A stretch of 64,000 bases of DNA. It comes from Rattus norvegicus. Its lineage: Eukaryota; Chordata; Mammalia; Rodentia; Muridae. The notes under the pieces were generated by a model. That model saw only the letters and a program-made list of their open reading frames with translations, was not told the origin of the DNA and searched no databases. Positions 39,377 through 50,959 of this stretch are shown here, in pieces (positions within the stretch are counted from its first letter, which is position 1; the number at the start of each line of letters is the position of its first letter). Both the position numbers and the translations under genes were made by a program. The stretch spans positions 64,334,424 to 64,398,423 of the forward strand of contig NC_086024.1 in NCBI RefSeq assembly GCF_036323735.1, in the 5' to 3' direction.

Positions 39377-39680
39377 CGCATATTACTTGACAAATAATGA
39401 CAGCGAAGGATAGGTGTCTGAAATGTGCAGTGTTGTGAAGCTGAAGAAAATCTCTGGGAAGAATTAGAAAAACCCAGACCGCGCGTGTCTCTAATTGCAC
39501 TGTAAGGAATTGGAGGGAGGAATCGCAGTGCCAGCGAACAGCCTGGAGCACTGCGCTGGAAAAAGCGGAGCAGACAGATGGTAGCCATGAGAAAGAGCCG
39601 ACAAAGGGTGGGAGAGACACAGTAAGCATCAGGAAGGCTTCGAGCCTCCAGGTTTTAAAATGAAGCTGAATCGAAGAATT
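39377..39680. promoter_or_regulatory. Local CpG cluster, possible regulatory element
   Basis: Twelve CpG dinucleotides fall within about 300 bp (39377-39672), three of them in CCGCGCG at 39479-39485. The surrounding intron is AT-rich and CpG-poor. No repeat family is recognised. A 101-codon minus-strand frame crosses it but shows no domain. A regulatory or promoter role is only a suggestion from base composition. Confidence 0.25.
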
Positions 39681-40763
39681 TTTGTGAGAAACATTTATTT
39701 GACTTCACGATGTCTTTCCCAGACAGTCATTGCATTTCAGAGAATCAGGTTACATTTTCGAGTTTTAAATGGAGTTTAATAGTCTTACACGAATCAAAAC
39801 ATCCTTCCATGTGGTCATCCCGAAACCTGGGACAATTGCCTCAAAGTCACTCTCCTGCAGATTACACTTATTCAAATGTATTCTCCACTGGACAGTGTTC
39901 TTACTACTGATGTGTGTGCTTTATCTCTTGGGAAAGCTCCCATGTTGCGGCATATTGAAACTCCTAAGTTTTAACCATTCTGATGAAGAATGGTGGGAGG
40001 CGAGCACATGATTCCGAGGATCTCTTTTATTTAAATTAAAGCCTCCTTTCTATATTTAACTCACAGATGTGTAAAACCAGTTGGAAATCATTTCCCTTAG
40101 TTCTATTTTGCATTGGTTTGCTCCATTCTAAAAGTAGTGTATTAGAAGGGTCTTTGTATGTCTGGGATTCATTAGGCTTCAGCTGTGAGAGCCCTGTGGA
40201 AATCGGGCCCTTATAAATATCAATCCATACATGCAGTTGAAGGTTTTCCTCCATTCTAGCTTAATAATCTCCTACTGCTGTTCCTCTTCAGAGAGAAACT
40301 ATTGCTGGTCATGTTTGAGCTGTAGCGTGGTTTCAGAGTTTGTAAGGTGCACCATGTAAGAAGAGCTTCGGCAGGGCAGGGGCAGAGATTAAGCCCATGC
40401 TCTCTGTGTGCAGAATTAGGAGGCCAGTGCTCAGGACGGCAGGCAAGCCCCCACACGTTAGTCAGTGTCTTCCGACCCAGCATCAGAGCAGCTTTCTGTA
40501 AGGAACCTTTTCATATGTTCACCTTGAAGAAGATAAGCAAATATGTGGAATAAAATGATAAAAAAAAAATGACAGGACATAAGTACCCATAGTATGGGGA
40601 TGTTAAAGAAGGGCAGAAAGAAAATCTTTTGTCAACTGGCAGTCCTGAAATACTTAATTGTTTTTTAACACCAGACTTACCTGAGCACATTTCATAATTG
40701 TTCCTGTCTACTCTATAGTTGACTGAGTGGCGTGACATATCTAGCTGTTGAAAAGATGCCCAG
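39681..40763. other. Intronic sequence, nothing recognised
   Basis: Unique-looking sequence between the CpG cluster and the Rpl21 pseudogene. Open frames are short. Confidence 0.4.
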
Positions 40764-41310
40764 CCTTTTGGCCGCTGCAGCCATCTTTTAGGACGAACAC
40801 AAAGGGAAAGAAGAGAGGCACTCGGTACATGTTCTTTAGGCCTTTTAGGAAACACAGTGTTGTTCCTTTGTCCACATACATGCGAATCTACAAGAAGGGT
40901 GATATTGTAGACATCAAGGGAATGGCCATTGTTCAAAAAGGAATGCCCCATAAGTGTTACCACGGCAAAACCAGAAGAGTCTACAATGTCACCCAGCATG
41001 CCGAGGGCATCATTGTAAACCAACATGTTATAAGGGCAAGATTCTGGCCAAGAGGATCAATGTGTGGATTGAGCACATCTAGCACTCGAAGAGCAGAGAC
41101 AGCTTCCTGAAGCGGGTGAAGGAGAGCGACCAGAAGAAGGAGGAAGCCAAAGAGAAGGGCACCTGGGTTCCGCTGAAGCGCCAGCCTGCGCCACCCAGAG
41201 AAGCCCACTTTGTGAGGACTAACGGAAAGGAGCCTGAGCTGCTGGAGCCCAGTCCATACGGATTCATGGCCTAATGGACAAAAGGAAATAAAGGACCCAG
41301 ACTGCAAAGT
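40764..41310 (+). pseudogene. Rpl21-ps: Processed pseudogene of ribosomal protein L21
   Basis: The intronless copy runs from a 5' UTR remnant (CTTTTGGCCGCTGCAGCCATC), through the whole coding region, to a 3' UTR with AATAAA at 41287-41292. Recognisable protein pieces include GTRYMF, YKKGDIVDIKGM and KCYHGKT, then in the shifted frame FLKR and APPREAHFVRTNGKEPE. Rpl21 encodes a 60S ribosomal subunit protein of about 160 residues. Breaks: the initiator codon position reads AGG (40790-40792), a 2-bp insertion shifts the frame near 41029, and a TAG replaces a lysine codon at 41080-41082. The original stop is at 41272-41274. A probable imperfect target duplication flanks it (AAAAGATGCCCAG at 40751, AAAAATGCCTAG near 41397). 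It cannot make L21. Confidence 0.96.
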
Positions 41311-41320
41311 CTTTTCCTAA

Positions 41321-41399
41321 ATGGAAGGAAGGAAGGAAGGAAGGAAGGAAGGAAGGAAGGAAGGAAGGAAGGAAGGAAGAAAGGAAGGAAGGAAGGAAA
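41321..41399. repeat. (GGAA)n microsatellite at the pseudogene tail
   Basis: About nineteen GGAA units with one AGAA interruption near 41379. It sits where the poly(A) tail of the Rpl21 copy should be, inside the probable target duplication, so it probably grew from that tail. Confidence 0.95.
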
Positions 41400-42617
41400 A
41401 ATGCCTAGCAAGTTGAGGCTTTATCATGACTTGGAGAAAGGGGTTTCTTTTGTAATTATATTAAATATAAGCTACTAGGAATATTCAAAGCTCCATTTAA
41501 GTATAATTTGACTAAGCTTATATAGGCTTCTAACATTGAATATAATGATTTGCATGTATGTAGTGGAATGATTAAATCAATCTAATTAACATATTCCATC
41601 CCTCACATAACTAATTTTAGTTGTAAAGTATTTAAGATCTCTTTTAGCAATTTTAGAGTATTCTTCACTATTTACTGTTATTGCTATGCCAAAGAAGGCA
41701 TTTACAGAACTCTCGTATTGATGGCAACTGTCACCAGCCCATTTCTACCCCGAGGATAACTGCCATTCTATAGTCCATAACCAGGAATAGGTTACCCTTT
41801 TAATGTGCTGTTAAAGAATAAAACTTTTCTAAGCACAATTCTTAGAATTATTTAGCTTAAATTATCAATAAGTATGTTATCATAGCAACCAGCTATTGTG
41901 GCAAGGGCAGGAGATGAAATCACTGTATGTTTCTGATAACTTAGCAACCAGAGCTATATATGTGACAGTCACGCTGAGCAAGTGAATAACAACTGTTTTC
42001 AGAGGTGACTAGTTGTAATTGATTCTGTAAAACTCCAAACCCCATGCATTCTTTTCTCAATACAGGTGTTCATGCCATTCAGTTTGCATTGGAGGGGCAT
42101 AAAGTTGACATTTTCTAGGTAGCAAATTGTGTGTAGTTATTGGACTCTAACTGACAATTTTGCCTGCAAACCTATAGTACTATATTTTAAAAATAAATTC
42201 AACAGGTTGAGAATGGAAATGATTAAAAATATCTTATATTATACTTAAATTCTAATATCTACAGTCCACAATCTCTCTGAGAGTGAAGAATTAGGGAGAT
42301 TAGAACCAGTGATTGTGCAGTCCCATGTCTTCTCACAATGTCATTTTAGGAAAATTTGTATCCAGTAGCACAGTTGAAACATTACTAATACACATGACAA
42401 AAGTCACTAGAAAGCATATTAATCCATGAGTAAACACTTGAAACAGTAAAGTAGAATAGATATAAATTATAATATCATAAAAGTAAAACATGCAACATTT
42501 CATGATTTTTATCTCATCACTACTGAATTTCTTTCCTGCTGAAAGCAAAATCTTATTCTTTTTAATTCAGAATAAAGTTAAAAGACTTATAAGGCAGTTC
42601 AAGTCACGTTAAGCCTA
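41400..42617. other. Intronic sequence, nothing recognised
   Basis: AT-rich unique sequence, no exon or element seen. Confidence 0.45.
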
Positions 42618-42819
42618 TATGGTTTGAATACCGGCCTCTGGAGGCTCATATGTTTGCAGGCTTGGTTCCTAAGTTTTCAAACTGTTTGGGAAAGAGGTGG
42701 TGTGGCCTGGTTGGAGGGGATGTATCACTGGGAGTGGGCTCTGAGGTTTCAAAAGCCCACTCTAAACCTAATCTGTCTCTGTGTCTCTCTATCCTCTGTC
42801 TCTGTCTCTCTGTTTCTTG

Positions 42820-42853
<34 letters not shown>

Positions 42854-43118
42854 CTGTCTGTCTCTGTCTCTCTGTCTCTCTGTCTCTCTCTCTCTCTCTA
42901 TATATATAATATATATATGTGTGTGTGTATGTATGTATATGTAATCAGATCAAATATGAGCTCTCAGCTACTTCTTCAGTCCCATTCTTTCTTACTTTCT
43001 GCCATGATCCCCACCATGAAGATGATGGACTGACCCTCTAAAACTGTAAGCATGCCGTCAATTAAATATTGTCTCGGTCATGGTGTTTCATCACAACAAT
43101 AGAACTGTAACTATGACA
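42618..43118 (+). mobile_element. ORR1-type MaLR solo LTR with internal microsatellite
   Basis: 5' part: TATGGTTTGAATACCGGCC, GGCTCATATGTTTGCAGG and GGGAGTGGGCTCTGAGGTTT. 3' part: GATGGACTGACCCTCTAAAA, GGTCATGGTGTTTCATCACA and ACTATGACA. Between them a CT/TG/TA-rich expansion (42776-42940) splits the LTR. No internal ERV sequence. Confidence 0.82.
42776..42940. repeat. (CT)n-(TA)n-(TG)n compound microsatellite inside the LTR
   Basis: TCTC/TCTG units to about 42898, then TATATA, then TGTG/TATG units. The two overlapping plus-strand open frames across it are low-complexity artefacts. Confidence 0.93.
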
Positions 43119-43766
43119 GCTCGCTCATGGTTCATCACCTGTCAACACTAGCTCTGAGGTCCATTGAATTTATATCATGCTAGCATCAGGGCAGGGACCC
43201 TGCTCCTCAGTCAGCAATCTTTGTTGGCATTCGTGGAAGCACACTGGTCTTGACTGGTTTTCAGCCTTGACTGGCAACCATTGAAACATCCCCCATTCTT
43301 ATTTGTCATTTGCTTTCTACACCTAACCTTGAAAAGCTTCATTTGTTAATGGCAGTCATGCGTATAATGGTAAAGGGTGGATCATCACAACACATTTCTC
43401 ATTTCCTGTGACCACAGAGAGTTATACTGAAGAGCCCTGACCATGTTGTTTTGAATGTAGTGCACAGCTGTGATGGACACAAGGAGAAGCCACTGTTCTT
43501 TTCAAGCACCTGCTAGGCACAACCAGGCATTGCTTTAAACCTGATTGTTTATCATGAACACATTGTTTTCTTTACATTCATAAAGCTAAAAATTCTGGAT
43601 CGTTTTTCAGGTATATGACTGGTTAGAAGATTAACATACTTGAAGAGGCAGGTAAAGATCAAACCCTCGCTTTGAGGAAAAAGGTCCCATCTGAATTTGC
43701 TCTTGCTCTCCTGACTTTATCATGTGCTTCCTTGACTTTAGCATTTCATAGAGTAATCACCACCAT
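43119..43766. other. Intronic sequence, nothing recognised
   Basis: Unique-looking sequence between the LTR and the short L1. Confidence 0.4.
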
Positions 43767-43780
43767 AGAAAACTGGCATG

Positions 43781-44244
43781 GCCAGAATACAGCAAATACA
43801 GAGGCGAATGCCAGCAGCAAACCACTGAACTGAGAACGGGACCCCCGTTGAAGGAATCAGAGAAAGAACTCGAAGAGGTGAAGGAGCTCGAGACCCCTTA
43901 TGAACAACAATGCCAAGCAACCAGAGCTTCCAGGGACTAAGCCACTACCTAAAGACTATACATGGACTGACCCTGGACTCTGACCTCATAGGTAGCAATG
44001 AATATCCTAGTAAGAGCACCAGTGGAAGGGGAAGTCCTTGGTCCTGCTAAGACTGAACCCCCAGTGAATGTGATTGTTGGGGGGAGGGCGGCAATGGGGG
44101 GAGGATGGGGAGGGGAACACCCATAAAGAAGGGGAGGGGGATGTTGGCCCGGAAACCAGGAAAAGGAATAACACTCGAAATGTAAATAAGAAATACTCAA
44201 GTTAATTAAAAAAATTTAACTTAAAGGAGAAAAAAAAAAAGAAA
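43781..44244 (+). mobile_element. Short 5'-truncated rat L1 (3' UTR only), 14-bp target duplication
   Basis: It begins GCCAGAATACAGCAAATACA, equal to the 3' UTR region of the young L1s at 48486 and 55010, and continues through the G-rich tract to an A-rich tail. The duplication AGAAAACTGGCATG is exact at 43767-43780 and 44245-44258. It differs from the two younger copies at more positions. Confidence 0.96.
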
Positions 44245-44258
44245 AGAAAACTGGCATG

Positions 44259-45953
44259 TGAGGAAATAGTGACCTTCCTCACCGTTAACATTTTCACCAT
44301 ACTTCTAACGTTCTCTATGTATATCAGATTAAAGGTATGAATTAGCGATTCCATACTCGTATCTGCTTCATACTTTAATCGATCTACCTTTTCTGTGTCT
44401 TTTTTGTTTGAATGTGATATGACGTTGAAAACGTAAGTATCTTGTTTTTCTAGGTAGTTCATGGCATGAATATTCGTAGAACTTAACAAAAATGTGTGGC
44501 AGTATTTTCCAACCTGACTAAGTCTAAAAGTCAAATAGTTTAATTGAAGTATTAGCCAGACTGATGGTTTACTCCTTCAGATAGTCATAAATGGCGTTGT
44601 ATTGCTGAAGTATAGGCAATTAAAGAGTAGAGATGGAGACCTAAGGGCTTTCCTGACTGGAAATAAAAAGAACACTGCAAGTGCATGTACAGCTTTAGAA
44701 GTTATGACGGTAGTGAGAGGTCTGTATTTTGAGAGTCTAGTACAGTCGGATTTTCATTTGAGAATTCTTCATTTCCACATACATGCTTTACTAAAAGCAT
44801 ATTTAGTGAATAAAAGCAACAGATTTACAAAATAAGTCAACCAAGAAATTTCATTTTCTTCAGCAGATGTTTCTTTATGGGTTAAAGTACATTTCCTCAA
44901 ATATAATTTCATACTGTGCAGTAGAATAAAACATGTTTCATGCACATGATATATGTATTCATGTTCATATAACTCGTTCTAGATGTTTACATATGGCCGT
45001 AATTGTATTTAATATCTGAACCTTATACTACCCTGTACATTGAAATGGTTCAGTTAATAAACATCGGTGAGTATGATCCCATTATTATTGTAATAAATTT
45101 CTTAGCTATTTGTGGAGATATTTGTTCTTAAGAATCAAAACCAGCCAACTACAACCTATCGCAGCACTTTATAATTAAAGAAATCATAGTGATAAGGCAC
45201 ATTAATTGAGTGCACATAATCGAGGGTGGCTTACTAATATGAACAGTTGTCACTATTTGCTTATTAAATTTATCCTAATTATTGTTAGTAAAATAAAATA
45301 TTTTACATCATAGCAAGAATATTTATAAGTCATAATACTTACTTGTATTGCTTCATCATTGCTATTATAATATATTTATTTAAGTTCTGAAACACAAAAT
45401 TGTTCCTGCACTAGAACCTGATAGAATTTCCCGCCTACTCAGTAAAATTTTGTGGTTTTACTCAAGCTTGGTTCAGATAAGGCGTGATTAGTAAAAAATG
45501 GCCAAATAGATGATCTGACCCTTCCAGGTTCCTATGCCCAATAAAATGAGAGGCATATGCCCCATTGCTTAGATATTTAATTCTCATTAAAGTTTTCTGT
45601 CCATGATGCTTTTCACAGGACCACCCCTTCCCCTTCTATAACATAAACATAGAAGACATGTTTGGAACATTCACATGGATTCTAGTCACCATATACATGC
45701 CCTTTGTAAATGCTGCAGCCCTTTAACTGATGCATTTTCTGAGGTATTACGGTGTCAGTGGTTGGTAGGGATTGAACATCTATATTAGTAATGAACATCT
45801 GAAATAAGGGGCTCTACCCTTTATTAAACAGAGAAGGGGGAAAGTCTGCACTTTCTTCCTTTCATAGCACTTAAGTGATACAAAGAGGCAAAAGTGGCTC
45901 AAATGCTGACACACTAACAAATGTGTTAAGTATTATCAGTGAATCTCTTAAAG
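44259..45953. other. Intronic sequence, nothing recognised
   Basis: AT-rich unique sequence, no exon or element seen. Confidence 0.45.
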
Positions 45954-45993
45954 TGTGTGTGTGCATGTGTGTGTATGTGTATGTGTGTGTGTG
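45954..45993. repeat. (TG)n microsatellite, interrupted
   Basis: TG-rich run with CA and TA interruptions. Confidence 0.9.
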
Positions 45994-46887
45994 CGGAAAG
46001 TACATCTAACCAAGATTGAACTAAGTATATAGAATTCAATGCCAATATGGCAGATAGTACAACTTAAATGGATTTTTCAAAATGAGTACTATTATTATTT
46101 AGTTTGTATGTTTCCTTAGTTAATTATGTAATAAAAATAAACTAAGTAAGCCTATAAGATGTTTTGCTTTGCCTTTTACTGCAATGAAATATGGCAAGTC
46201 CTTTTGTTGGAGAATTTGAAAAAGAACAGACTATGTCTAACTACTTAAGTCTAAAAGAAATGTGCTGTAACAATAATCTTAGGCTCTATGGATTCAGCTC
46301 ATGTTTGAAGTTATTCTAGAATACATCCTCACACTAGAGCATTTATACAGATTCTCTTGTGTTTGTATGATGTCACAGCCAGAAGTGAAGCTAGGATTTA
46401 CAAAAATCCTCCAAACTCAACGTTAGCGACTGGACGTTTGTGGGTCAGGCTTTTGGGACTCTGGCAAATTTACATTATTGACTTCTCAGGTCCACTGAAA
46501 TTTTTCATGCAAAAAGAAAGGCTCAGAGTGTGTGGATATCATTATATGTTGAAGAGGAAAAAGACATTAGATTTTTTATGTAAAGTCTCTGATGTGCTTG
46601 TCTACCTCACTTTTTATTTTAAAAAGTTCAATGGCAAAACCAAAGCATTTCTACAATTTAGATTTATCCGTGTGGTTCTGTTCTGATCTTCCCTCCATGA
46701 TAACTAGAACCTACTCAGTGGTGGCTTATCCACAGATGAGGCAGAAAAGCGACAGCACACATGGCCTCTCCTGTGCAGGCTGAACCTTTGCAAGGAATGA
46801 GCACTTTTCTGCAGTCACCAAGGAGACAACTTGGCTGTAGAAATGGCTAAGGTTACAAGTAGGAAAGATGAGTCAAGATTTAGAAAT
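45994..46887. other. Intronic sequence, nothing recognised
   Basis: The plus-strand frame at 46357-46686 (109 codons) has no recognisable domain and is not called. Confidence 0.4.
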
Positions 46888-46965
46888 CTTGAGTTGAGGT
46901 GTTGCTCAATGGCAAAGCAAATGTTTCACTTACATAAGACCCTGAATTGGGTCCTAACCACAACA
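46888..46965 (+). mobile_element. Old ID-like/tRNA-derived SINE remnant
   Basis: GTTGCTCAATGGCAAAGCAA followed by GACCCTGAATTGGGTCCTAA retains the spacing of the tRNA-like ID core but with many changes. Confidence 0.45.
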
Positions 46966-47082
46966 ATCAAACAATGATTTAAAAGGTTTGTGAGATCTCA
47001 CTCTGACATGTGCATCATAAAAACTATTGTACGTGGTATTTTAAGGGTTCAGATTTATATTTGGTTATGGAGAATGCGAGTT

Positions 47083-47133
47083 ATTTATTTCCTTCTTTCT
47101 TTCTTTCCTTCTTTGCTTCTTTCTTTTTTTCTC
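47083..47133. repeat. CTTT-rich tract
   Basis: Imperfect TTTC/CTTC units next to a B1 remnant. Confidence 0.8.
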
Positions 47134-47171
47134 CCCATCCACCCTTTTTAAAGAGATCTTCATAATATATC

Positions 47172-47272
47172 TCTGGTTGTTGTGAAATTCACTATATAGA
47201 TCAAGCTGATCTTGAACTCACAAAGATCTACCTGCTGCTTGAAATTAAAGGTGTTTACCTCTACACCTAGCC
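47172..47272 (-). mobile_element. B1 SINE, antisense, decayed
   Basis: TAGATCAAGCTGATCTTGAAC, given as GATCAAGCTGATCTTGAAC, then CACAAAGATCTACCTGC, then GAAATTAAAGGTGTTTACC match B1 read on the minus strand, ending at the AGCCCC head. Confidence 0.72.
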
Positions 47273-48476
47273 CCATTGTGATTTCTAGTGAAAAGGTTAA
47301 TTCTGTAATAATCTTGGCCAATCTAGAACCACAAGGCTATAATGTACCCAGCTCACTAAAGTCAGTTTTTATAATTTCAACACAAATAAAAGATTTGATC
47401 CAGGGTGACATTAGGATGAGATAGGGTTAGGAATTGAATAGGAAAAACATGTACTCCTTGATCCATTTTATATAAAACATGAATTTCCCAGTGATCCAGC
47501 CAGAGGAACACAAAGGAACTTAAATCAGTTGAGAGAGAATGTTGTGACCAAAGAAATTTCATCACATTTGCCCAGGTTAAAATGGTAATATTTTTATCAC
47601 AATAGAAAGTAAAGTTGTTCAGAAGCTAAAGGAGCATCCTGTCATGGCTGTGTTAGACCTTGTTTATTCTTTTCTGTGTCACCACAGAGACAAAGACTGA
47701 GACCCACAAGGTACCAGAAAAATGCTACCCTTCCCATTCAGACCTGAGCATGCTTAAACCATGACCATAAGATGGAATGTTTATAACTCAGGGCCCAGAG
47801 GTTAAAAATATAAAATATTGCATATTGTAAAAACATTAAAATTGCACTTATTGGGCAGCATGCATTGCATTCCTGAAATAAGGGCCAATCGTCCATTTGT
47901 TATTTCCCACATAGCCTAGGAGACAGGCAAGTGGCCAAGAAAATTAAGACAAAGAGAAGTTTAATAACTTTTATGATGCAAATATGTAATAACTCTCTTA
48001 GTACCTCTACTTAGATCAAAGTAATGCATTCCGTGGCCTAATGATTAAAATATAGGTATAGATTTTAAGCAGTAATGGAATTAATGTTAGTAATAGCTTG
48101 TTTCATTTTGAATTATTTGATTAGATTCATGAGTTTAATATTACATTAAACTTTATAGGTATGTTTAAAGTAGTAATTCATAAGACTTTAATTATATAGA
48201 TAGCTGACTCTATATATTCTATTTTGCATCTTGATCTTAAATACAAATTATGTAAAATGCAGAATACCTCTTAAGAATCTCAGAAGCTTAGAAATTGTTG
48301 GCTCACCTTTTTTTTTAAATAAATAGGGGTTCTTTTATATTACTTTATTAGTTTCAGTTCTAGTTCAATTAAAGCGTGAAATTTTGTAATTAGTTTGGGT
48401 ATTACTTCCGCATCGGAACACTCCTTCCTAGGTAACATCATATGGTGCAAAAATGTTGCCATTTCCTAAAGGACGT
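47273..48476. other. Intronic sequence, nothing recognised
   Basis: AT-rich unique sequence up to the young L1. Confidence 0.45.
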
Positions 48477-48485
48477 TTTTAATAA

Positions 48486-50084
48486 CCCACAAAAGAGAAA
48501 CAAGCCGAGAAAGAAATTAGGGAAACGACACCCTTCCTAATAGACCCAAATAATATAAAGTACCTCGGTGTGACTTTAACCAAGCAAGTAAAAGATCTGT
48601 ACAATAAGAACTTCAAGACACTGAGGAAAGAAATTGAAGAAGACCTCAGAAGATGGAAAGATCTCCCATGCTCATGGATTGGCAGGATTAATATAGTAAA
48701 AATGGCCATTTTACCAAAAGCAATCTACAGATTCAATGCAATCCCCATCAAAATACCAATCCAATTCTTCAAAGAGTTAGACAGAACAATTTGCAAATTC
48801 ATCTGGAATAACAAAAAACCCAGGATAGCTAAAGCTATCCTCAACAATAAAAGGACTTCAGGGGGAATCACTATCCCTGAACTCAAGCAGTATTACAGAG
48901 CAATAGTGATAAAAACTGCATGGTATTGGTACAGAGACAGACAGATAGACCAATGGAATAGAATTGAAGACCCAGAAATGAACCCACGCACCTATGGTCA
49001 CTTGATTTTTGACAAAGGAGCCAAAACCATCCAATGGAAAAAAGATAGCATTTTCAGCAAATGGTGCTGGTTCAACTGGAGGGCAACATGTAGAAGAATG
49101 CAGATCGATCCATGCTTATCACACTGTACAAAGCTTAAGTCCAAATGGATCAAGGACCTCCACATCAAACCAGACACACTCAAACTAATAGAAGAAAAAC
49201 TAGGGAAGCATCTGGAACACATGGGCACTGGAAAAAATTTCCTGAACAAAACATCAATGGCTTATGCTCTAAGATCAAGAATCGACAAATGGGATCTCAT
49301 AAAACTGCAAAGCTTCTGTAAGGCAAAGGACACTGTGGTTAGGACAAAACGGCAACCAACAGATTGGGAAAAGATCTTTACCAAGCCTACAACAGATAGA
49401 GGCCTTATATCCAAAATATACAAAGAACTCAAGAAGTTAGACCGCAGGGAAACAAATAACCCTATTAAAAAATGGGGTTCAGAGCTAAACAAAGAATTCA
49501 CAGCTGAGGAATGCCGAATGGCTGAGAAACACCTAAAGAAATGTTCAACATCTTTAGTCATAAGGGAAATGCAAATCAAAACAACCCTGAGATTTCACCT
49601 CACACCAGTGAGAATGGCTAAGATCAAAAACTCAGGTGACAGCAGATGCTGGCGAGGATGTGGAGAAAGAGGAACACTCCTCAATTGTTGGTGGGATTGC
49701 AGACTGGTAAAACCATTCTGGAAATCAGTCTGGAGGTTCCTCAGAAAATTGGACATTGAACTGCCTGAGGATCCAGCTATACCTCTCTTGGGCATATACC
49801 CAAAAGATGCCTCAACATATAAAAGAGACACGTGCTCCACTATGTTCATCGCAGCCTTATTTATAATAGCCAGAAACTGGAAAGAACCCAGATGCCCTTC
49901 AACAGAGGAATGGATACAGAAAATGTGGTACATCTACACAATGGAATATTACTCAGCTATCAAAAACAACGAGTTTATGAAATTCGTAGGCAAATGGTTG
50001 GAACTGGAAAATATCATCCTGAGTGAGCTAACCCAATCACAGAAAGACATACATGGTATGCACTCATTGATAAGTGTCTATTAG
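48486..50084 (+). pseudogene. L1 ORF2 C-terminal fragment, open frame of 532 codons
   Basis: The frame is open from the very first base of the insertion, with a TAA just outside it at 48483-48485. It matches the region of L1 ORF2 protein after the reverse transcriptase domain, through the C-terminal segment: pieces include KYLGVTLTK, IWNNKKPRIAKAIL and the cysteine-rich part CWRGCGERG. Full-length ORF2 protein is roughly 1,270-1,280 residues, so about the last two fifths remain. The conserved histidine of the C-terminal Cys/His motif is Asn here (AAT at 49683-49685), while the sister copy keeps His. No start codon belongs to it, so it is not expected to be made as a protein. Confidence 0.9.
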
Positions 50085-50822
50085 CCCAAATGCTTGAATT
50101 ACCCTAGATCCCTAGAACAAACGAAACTCAAGACGGATGATCAAAATGTGAATGCTTCACTCCTTCTTTAAATGAGGAAAAAGAATACCCTTGGCAGGGA
50201 AGGGAGAGGCAAAGATTAAAACAGAGACTGAAGGAACACCCATTCAGAGCCTGCCCCACATGTGGCCCATACATATACAGCCACCCAATTAGACAAGATG
50301 GATGAAGCAAAGAAGTGCAGACCGACAGGAGCCGGATGTAGATCTCTCCTGAGAGACACAGCCAGAATACAGCAAATACAGAGGCGAATGCCAGCAGCAA
50401 ACCACTGAACTGAGAATAGGTGCCCTATTGAAGGAATCAGAGAAAGAACTGGAAGAGCTTGAAGGGGCTCGAGACCCCAAAAGTACAACAATGCCAAGCA
50501 ATCAGAGCTTCCAGGGACTAAGCCACTACCTAAAGACTATACATGGACTGACCCTGGACTCTGACCCCATAGGTAGCAATGAATATCCTAGTAAGAGCAC
50601 CAGTGGAAGGGGAAGCCCTGGGTCCTGCTAAGACTGAACCCCCAGTGAACTAGTCTATGGGGGGAGGGCGGCAATGGGGGGAGGGTTGGGAGGGGAACAC
50701 CCATAAGGAAGGGGAGGGGGGAGGGGGATGTTTGCCCGGAAACCGGGAAAGGGAATAACACTCGAAATGTATATAAGAAATACTCAAGTTAATAAAAAAA
50801 AAAAAGAAAAAGAAAAAAAAAG
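48486..50822 (+). mobile_element. Young 5'-truncated rat L1
   Basis: It starts inside ORF2, runs through the ORF2 stop (50082-50084) and the 3' UTR with its polypurine G-rich tract (about 50659-50733), and ends in an A-rich tail. The 9-bp sequence TTTTAATAA at 48477-48485 and 50823-50831 is the likely target duplication. The uninterrupted ORF2 frame and about 99% identity to the copy at 55010 mark it as recent. It lies in the same orientation as Immp2l. Having lost promoter, ORF1, endonuclease and most of the reverse transcriptase, it cannot move on its own. Confidence 0.97.
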
Positions 50823-50959
50823 TTTTAATAATACAATTTTCTGATTTCTGTTTTAGATTTTTCCTGATGCTCACCAGTAAAACCAAATATACAATTTTTC
50901 TTTCTGTAATTAGCGACTAATGACATTAGTCCCAAAAATAACAAAAATATTTTCCGATT

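Noticed and set aside
39324..39629. 101-codon minus-strand frame across the CpG cluster
   Set aside because: No domain or family resemblance. Kept only as a compositional oddity.
48479..49933. Minus-strand frames inside the young L1s (also 55101-55772)
   Set aside because: Shadows of ORF2 on the opposite strand, identical in both L1 copies.
48570..50084. Long open frame as a host gene or domesticated reverse transcriptase
   Set aside because: It is the end of L1 ORF2 in a truncated insertion with a likely target duplication. It has no start codon of its own and a near-identical sister copy nearby.
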